From the NCBI GenBank assembly GCA_018333775.1, contig JAGXSO010000106.1, forward strand, positions 1 through 17,667: DNA of 17,667 nucleotides. The letters are read 5' to 3'. A program made the position numbers and the translations under genes. Under the pieces are notes generated by a model. That model was not told the DNA's origin. It did not search any database and saw only the letters and a list, made by a program, of their open reading frames with translations. Source of the stretch: Truepera sp. Lineage in GTDB: Bacteria; Deinococcota; Deinococci; Deinococcales; Trueperaceae. This document shows, in pieces, positions 13,537 to 17,667 of the stretch (positions are counted from its first letter, which is position 1; every line of letters starts with the position of its first letter).

Positions 13537-13551
13537 ATGCCGGCTGCATAG
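13537..13551 (+). other. Four-codon micro-ORF in the mreB leader
   Basis: ATG CCG GCT GCA TAG lies 8 nt after the -10 box and inside the 5' hairpin. In a host that uses leaderless starts, a 5'-terminal AUG like this could be read by ribosomes. Very short, so it may be chance. Confidence 0.25.
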
Positions 13552-13557
13552 CCGGCA
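13538..13557 (+). repeat. Perfect 8-bp hairpin at the 5' end of the mreB mRNA
   Basis: TGCCGGCT and AGCCGGCA around a GCAT loop. All pairs are Watson-Crick and six of eight are GC. At the 5' end of a transcript such a stem commonly stabilises mRNA. No T tract follows. Confidence 0.55.
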
Positions 13558-13612
13558 ACGAGGCGCGCCTAATAACGCCACAGTAACGCACGGGCGCTTG
13601 TTTGGAGAAGGC

Positions 13613-14647
13613 ATGTTTAGACTCTGGCAGGAGATCGGTGTGGACCTGGGCACATCCACGGTACTCATCTACGTCAAGGGGAAGGGCATTATGCTCAACG
13701 AACCTTCGGTAATCGCCATGGTGCGCGATACCGGCGAGATGAAGGCGGTCGGCAACGAAGCCTACCGGATGCTCGGGCGCACGCCGGGCAACATCATAGC
13801 GGTCAAGCCCATGCGCGACGGGGTAATCGCCGACTACGATCTGACCGAAAAGATGCTTAAGGCTTTTGTTAGGAAGGTTATTACCGGTCCGGGGCGCTTT
13901 TTTAAGCCGCACATCATGGTCTGCGTCCCCTCAGGCGTCACCGAGGTGGAAAAGCGCGCCGTGCTGCAAGCCACCCGCGAGGTCGGGGCGCGCAAGGCGT
14001 TCTTGATCGAGGAGCCACTGGCCGGCGCGATCGGCGCCGGGATCAATATCGCCGAGCCGACTGGCTCGATGATCGTCGATATTGGCGGCGGCACCAGCGA
14101 TATCGCCATTATCAGCCTGGGCGGCATCGTAGTCTCCGAGTCGTTGCGCATCGCCGGCAACGAGTTCGACGAAGCGATCGTGCGCTACATCCGCCACAAG
14201 GAGAATCTGCTCATCGGCGACCGCACCGCTGAGGAGGTCAAGATCAAGGTCGGCGCAGCGATGATCAACCGGCCTGAGGAGGTGCGCGAGATCGAGGTGC
14301 GCGGGCGCGACCTGATCAACGGCTTGCCCAAAACGATTACTGTCAATACCGAGGACATCGTCGAAGCGCTCAAGGAGTCGCTCCAAAGGATCTCTGATGG
14401 GGTACGGCGGGTGCTGGAGATAGCACCCCCCGAGTTGGTAGCCGATGTGATCGACCGCGGCATCATCATGACCGGCGGCGGCTCGCTCTTGCACAACTTC
14501 GATGCGTTGCTCAGGCAAGCCACCGGCATCCCGGTAGCAGTCGCCGATAACCCTATAGACTGCGTGGCGCTCGGCACCGGGCGCGCGCTCGATATGATCC
14601 ATGTCTTGCAGGATGCGCTGATCTCGGATAACTTCTTGCGCCGCTAG
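13613..14647 (+). CDS. mreB: Rod shape-determining protein MreB
   Basis: This bacterial actin homologue, 344 residues, forms membrane-associated filaments that guide cell-wall elongation. The ATP-binding motifs are Asp11-Leu-Gly-Thr-Ser-Thr16 (phosphate 1), VDIGGGTSDIAIISLGGIV (phosphate 2, about 157-175) and GGGSLL near 288-293 (adenosine loop). The N-terminal MFRLW resembles the membrane-insertion amphipathic helix or loop of the family. Length and motifs are complete. ATG 13613 was chosen over an upstream TTG at 13598 because GGAGAAGG (13604-13611) lies just before it. No mreC, mreD or penicillin-binding gene follows; instead a secreted S55-type protein and lpx genes do. Mbl- or MreBH-like paralogues cannot be excluded, but MreB is the safest name. 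Confidence 0.95.
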   Translation: MFRLWQEIGVDLGTSTVLIYVKGKGIMLNEPSVIAMVRDTGEMKAVGNEAYRMLGRTPGNIIAVKPMRDGVIADYDLTEKMLKAFVRKVITGPGRFFKPHIMVCVPSGVTEVEKRAVLQATREVGARKAFLIEEPLAGAIGAGINIAEPTGSMIVDIGGGTSDIAIISLGGIVVSESLRIAGNEFDEAIVRYIRHKENLLIGDRTAEEVKIKVGAAMINRPEEVREIEVRGRDLINGLPKTITVNTEDIVEALKESLQRISDGVRRVLEIAPPELVADVIDRGIIMTGGGSLLHNFDALLRQATGIPVAVADNPIDCVALGTGRALDMIHVLQDALISDNFLRR

Positions 14648-14681
14648 CGCCTATCTCACACTGCTCTGGCAACGGTACGGT

Positions 14682-14687
14682 AAGAAT
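14682..14687 (+). promoter_or_regulatory. Possible -10 of the S55 protein gene
   Basis: AAGAAT ends 6 nt before the ATG at 14694, repeating the leaderless spacing, but it is a poor hexamer. The gene may instead be read from the mreB promoter across the 46-nt gap. Confidence 0.25.
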
Positions 14688-14693
14688 GGCTTT

Positions 14694-16388
14694 ATGATCA
14701 AGCGCCATCTTTTTGCCGCGCTCTGTCTGGGCCTTCTGAGTGCAGCCTGGGCCACACCGATCTTCCCCTTGAGCGCGTTAGCGCCGGGGCAGCAAGGCTA
14801 CGCCCTGACCGCTGGGCCGGGGAACGTCATAGAGCGCTTTACCATCGAAGTTATCGCCCTCCAGCACGATGTAGGGCTGGGCTTCCCGCTGGTGCTGGTG
14901 CGAGCCGGCGGCCCGTTTATCGAAGCGTCCGGTGGAGTGGCGGCGGGGATGAGCGGCAGCCCGGTCTATCTCCCCTACCGGGGGGGTGACGCGCTGCTTG
15001 GCGCCATCGGTTATATCTTCCCCCACAGCGATACTCGCATCGCGCTAGTCACCCCGGCTGAGGTGATGCTAGGCCGGGCGCCACAGGTGGTGGGTTTCGG
15101 CGGTGAGCTGTATCAGGCGCTGCGCAAGGCATACGGCCCGCCAGTAGCGGTGGCTACACCGCTGCTGTTATCCGGGGTATCGGCCAGGGCGAGCCAGCAC
15201 TTAGCGCCGCTCTTTACCGATCAGCGAGTAGCCCCCTTCCCGGTACAGGCCGGTCGGGTCAGCGCCGCCCAAGACGAAGCCTTTACGCTGCAACCCGGCA
15301 GCGCAGTGAGCGTGCAGCTGGTGCGCGGCGACGTGACCATCGCGGCTGTCGGCACGGTCACGCTGATCGATGGCGAGATGCTCTATGCTTTCGGGCACCC
15401 GCTGCTCGGCCGGGGGGAGGTCTCCTTCGCGCTGGCTCCGGCCTATGTCACCTATATCGTCAGCAGTCCGGTGGTCCCGTTTAAACTGGCCGATTCCGGG
15501 CAGCGCATTCTGGGTGCTATCACCCAAGACCGGCCTCAGGCCATCAGCGGGCGGGTAGGAGCGCGGCCCAACTTCATCCCGGTCACGCTAAACCTCACCG
15601 GGCCGGGCGCCACCAGCAAGCGCTTCGAGGTCACCAGCGATGAGCGCTTCTATGCCCCCTTGCTGGCCAGCGCCACCTTGCAGACCTTAGATCAGGCGCT
15701 ATGGCAGCTCTCCGCCGGCACCGCCGAGCTGACTTGGGAGATCGGCCTAGCCAACGGCGATACGCTCCGGGTGCTCGAGCAGATCACTCACCCCAGCGAC
15801 ATCGCTGCCGCTACCGCCGGGCTGGCTGCCGCGCCGCTGGCTATCTTCGCTGAGAACATCTTTGCTGATCCGGCTGTCACCGGTCTTAGCCTCAGCATCG
15901 CGCTTTCGCAGCAACAGCGCTACGCCGAGATCATCGAGGTCGTGGCCGAAGATGAGGAGGTCCAGCCCGGCGGCTTCGCGCGGGTACATCTGCGGTTACA
16001 ACCCTTCCGCGCCGAGCCGTTAGTGCGCACCCTTACCATTCCGCTGCCCCGTGAGCTAGCACCGGGGCCGCTAGAGCTATCTTTCCGCGGCGGGCTGGTG
16101 CCCGAGGAGGAGGGCGAGGGCGATCCGATCTTGTCGTTTAGCGAGCTGCTGATCAGCCTGCGCGAGCAGGTGCAGGCACGCGAGCTAGTGGTCGATACCT
16201 TTGTCGATGGCGAGCGGCAGCAGCTCCTGCGCCAGAGCTTCGAGCTGTTAATTCAGGGTAGCCAGACCCTGACTCTCACCGTCGGCAACGGCGAAGTGCC
16301 GACCCCTCAGGAGCCGGCCCCGGCGGAGCCCGACGAGGATGAAGAGCCGAGCGACCCGTTCCCCAGGCCCGATCCGGGGGTGCGCTAG
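14694..16388 (+). CDS. Exported SpoIVB-like (S55) peptidase-domain protein
   Basis: A 564-residue protein with a signal peptide (residues 1-20, [20 protein letters not shown]). The region 30-110 ([45 protein letters not shown]) and the region 200-290 ([20 protein letters not shown], then TVT, then [13 protein letters not shown]) match bacterial proteins annotated with a SpoIVB peptidase S55 domain. The candidate serine is Ser87 in GMSGSP and the candidate histidine His235 in AFGHP; the acid residue is not assigned. The C-terminal 270 residues are beta-rich, and the extreme C-terminus is Pro/Glu/Asp-rich. It probably acts in the periplasm or at the envelope. The serine precedes the histidine, the reverse of Bacillus SpoIVB. 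The gene ends 1 nt before lpxD, so it belongs to the envelope operon. Whether it is catalytic is not shown. Confidence 0.85.
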   Translation: MIKRHLFAALCLGLLSAAWATPIFPLSALAPGQQGYALTAGPGNVIERFTIEVIALQHDVGLGFPLVLVRAGGPFIEASGGVAAGMSGSPVYLPYRGGDALLGAIGYIFPHSDTRIALVTPAEVMLGRAPQVVGFGGELYQALRKAYGPPVAVATPLLLSGVSARASQHLAPLFTDQRVAPFPVQAGRVSAAQDEAFTLQPGSAVSVQLVRGDVTIAAVGTVTLIDGEMLYAFGHPLLGRGEVSFALAPAYVTYIVSSPVVPFKLADSGQRILGAITQDRPQAISGRVGARPNFIPVTLNLTGPGATSKRFEVTSDERFYAPLLASATLQTLDQALWQLSAGTAELTWEIGLANGDTLRVLEQITHPSDIAAATAGLAAAPLAIFAENIFADPAVTGLSLSIALSQQQRYAEIIEVVAEDEEVQPGGFARVHLRLQPFRAEPLVRTLTIPLPRELAPGPLELSFRGGLVPEEEGEGDPILSFSELLISLREQVQARELVVDTFVDGERQQLLRQSFELLIQGSQTLTLTVGNGEVPTPQEPAPAEPDEDEEPSDPFPRPDPGVR

Positions 16389-16389
16389 C

Positions 16390-17382
16390 GTGTTCACCGC
16401 CGACGATCTGGCGCACCGGCTGGGAGGGGAGCTGGTGGGGCCGATTACCACCGTTAGCTGCCTGGCTTCGGTGAATGCGCCCCGTCCAGGCGCCGTGGTG
16501 GTATTAGCGAAGCCGGAGCAGCTTGCCGACCTCGCCGCGCGGGGGGTGGCGGTGGCGGTGATCCCTGCTACCTTCGAAGGCCCGCCCCCGATCACCGCCA
16601 TCCGCGTGGCCGATACGCGCCTGGCCTTAGCACAGCTCACAGCGCTGTTCGACTCGCGTCCGAAGCCCACCGCCGGTATCAGCCCGCAGGCCGTTATCGA
16701 CCCTAGCGCCCAGCTCGGCCCGGGGATAAGCATCGCTGCCGGGGCGGTGATCGAGGCGCACGCGGTGATCGGCGCGGGCTGCCGCATCGGCCCGCACTCC
16801 GTTATCGGTGTGGGGACGAGCCTCGGCGAGGGGTGCTGGCTGCACGCCCACGTTACGCTCTACGACGGGGTCACGCTGGGCCGCCGGGTGATCGTCCACA
16901 GCGGCGCGGTAATCGGCGCTGACGGCTTCGGTTACGCTGCCGGCCACAGCGGCGCGGTGAAGATCCACCACCTCGGCACGGTCGAGATCGGTGATGAGGT
17001 GGAGGTTGGCGCCAACACCTGCATCGACCGGGGCACCCTGGATGCTACCCGCATCGGCGCCCGCACTAAGATCGATAACCACTGCCAGATCGGCCATAAC
17101 GTCCAGATCGGCACCGACTGTTTAATTGTAGGCCAGGTCGGGATCGCCGGTAGCGCCCGAGTCGGCAACGGCGTGATCATCGGCGGCGGGGCGGGAGTAG
17201 CCGATCACCTGACCATCGGCGCCGGGGCGCGTATCGCCGCTCAGGCCGGGGTCTCTAAGAACGTCCCGGCAGGTGAGACCTGGATCGGCAGTCCGGCCCA
17301 GCCCTACCGCCAGTGGTTGCGCGAACGCTACCTGGTGGGGCAGTTAGAGAAGCTGTGGGCCTGGTTTAAGGGTCGGGCGTGA
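16390..17382 (+). CDS. lpxD: UDP-3-O-acylglucosamine N-acyltransferase LpxD
   Basis: LpxD transfers a 3-hydroxyacyl chain from acyl carrier protein to the 2-amino group of UDP-3-O-acylglucosamine in lipid A synthesis. GTG 16390 gives 330 residues, close to the family length; it follows the S55 stop by 1 nt. Residues 1-95 are the N-terminal uridine-binding domain ([15 protein letters not shown]). Residues about 98-290 are the left-handed parallel beta helix of hexapeptide repeats, including ADGFGYA (177-183), IDRGTLDAT (212-220) and [15 protein letters not shown] (227-241), with the catalytic His236. The C-terminal 40 residues form the helical acyl-carrier-protein-binding part ([19 protein letters not shown]). 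A longer frame from ATG 16339 would overlap the S55 gene and add 17 unrelated residues. It overlaps lpxC by 4 nt. Confidence 0.93.
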   Translation: MFTADDLAHRLGGELVGPITTVSCLASVNAPRPGAVVVLAKPEQLADLAARGVAVAVIPATFEGPPPITAIRVADTRLALAQLTALFDSRPKPTAGISPQAVIDPSAQLGPGISIAAGAVIEAHAVIGAGCRIGPHSVIGVGTSLGEGCWLHAHVTLYDGVTLGRRVIVHSGAVIGADGFGYAAGHSGAVKIHHLGTVEIGDEVEVGANTCIDRGTLDATRIGARTKIDNHCQIGHNVQIGTDCLIVGQVGIAGSARVGNGVIIGGGAGVADHLTIGAGARIAAQAGVSKNVPAGETWIGSPAQPYRQWLRERYLVGQLEKLWAWFKGRA

Positions 17383-17667
17383 TCGTTGGGCCCGGCCTGC
17401 ACAGCGGCGCGAGTTGCCGGGTCCGCTTATATCGTGAGCCGGGCCCGGTGCGCTTTAAACGCGGCAGACATGAGCTGCCAGCAATCCTCAAGAACGTGGT
17501 GGCTACCCCGCGCTGTACCGTCTTGGGCGATGGCAGCCTGCGCCTAGCGATGGTCGAGCACCTGCTGGCGGCGCTGTATATCACCGGTTGGTGGCAAGAT
17601 CTGCTGATCGAGGTGAGCGGCGCGGAGCTGCCGGTCCTGGACGGCTCGGCAGCGCCGTGGCTCGAGC
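17379..17667 (+). CDS. lpxC: UDP-3-O-acyl-N-acetylglucosamine deacetylase LpxC, partial (5' part)
   Basis: LpxC is the zinc-dependent deacetylase at the committed step of lipid A synthesis. The frame starts with GTG in a GTGA overlap with the lpxD stop, indicating translational coupling, and runs off the right edge after 96 codons. Family hallmarks are VGPGLHSG at the N-terminus, the zinc-ligand motif VEHLLAAL (first His ligand), and [18 protein letters not shown], which aligns with the conserved V-x-G-P-E-x-P-x-L-D-G-S-A region. The usual 10-15 residues before GxGLHSG (a QRTL-type strand) are missing; the same frame is closed by TAA at 17367-17369, so no earlier start exists. Expected full length is about 290-300 residues. 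Confidence 0.92.
   Translation, partial: MIVGPGLHSGASCRVRLYREPGPVRFKRGRHELPAILKNVVATPRCTVLGDGSLRLAMVEHLLAALYITGWWQDLLIEVSGAELPVLDGSAAPWLE

Noticed and set aside
13931..14602. 223-residue open frame on the minus strand
   Set aside because: Lies wholly opposite mreB; composition rich in His, Asp and Arg is typical of an antisense shadow.
16248..17097. Minus-strand frames of 179 and 156 residues
   Set aside because: Shadows of the S55 and lpxD genes; repetitive composition mirrors the hexapeptide repeats.

Overview
The window looks like chromosomal DNA of a moderately GC-rich, diderm bacterium, most likely Deinococcota (Deinococcus/Truepera side). This is inferred from the fused MoaD-MoaE, the GreA and PerR sequence style, the roadblock-type protein, and many genes whose only visible promoter is a -10 hexamer 5-7 nt before the start codon, the leaderless-mRNA arrangement described for Deinococcus. 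I see no tRNA, rRNA, CRISPR array or intact insertion sequence.

Layout. (1) 1-3105, minus strand: a three-gene operon of a roadblock-like protein, a signal-peptide/Pro-rich/three-TM protein and a coiled-coil protein that leaves the window at its left edge. (2) 3242-4890, minus: hrcA followed by a moaD-moaE fusion. (3) 4950-6151, plus: an unknown helical protein divergent from hrcA, then greA under a near-perfect TTGACA-16-TATAAT promoter. (4) 6148-6430: a decayed IS200/IS605 right end and TnpB tail abutting the greA stop codon, with nested and interleaved inverted repeats. (5) 6428-9340: an MFS exporter divergent from an unusually short MalT/LAL-type LuxR regulator, the two sharing one TATA box. 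(6) 9344-11179: a PerR-type Fur regulator (minus), a tandem universal stress protein (plus) and a DarA/PstA-type cyclic-di-AMP receptor (minus). (7) 11343-13370: a full-length YyaL/DUF255 thioredoxin-like protein. (8) 13613-17667: mreB, a secreted SpoIVB-like (S55) protein, lpxD and the start of lpxC.

How the parts may work together. Block 8 is an envelope block: the cell-shape filament, an exported S55-family protein and two lipid A enzymes, the last three tightly packed (1-nt gap, then a 4-nt overlap). Blocks 2, 3 and 6 are stress and housekeeping regulators (heat shock, transcript cleavage, peroxide sensing, Usp, c-di-AMP). Convergent neighbours sit 3 nt (LAL regulator/perR) and 2 nt (usp/darA) apart, leaving no room for terminators, so antisense overlap of transcripts is expected.

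The most notable points are the leaderless promoter set, the permuted S55 protein in an lpx operon, the roadblock/membrane/coiled-coil operon, the internally shortened LAL regulator, the c-di-AMP receptor outside Firmicutes (if the phylum call is right), and the IS remnant with pseudoknot-capable repeats next to greA.
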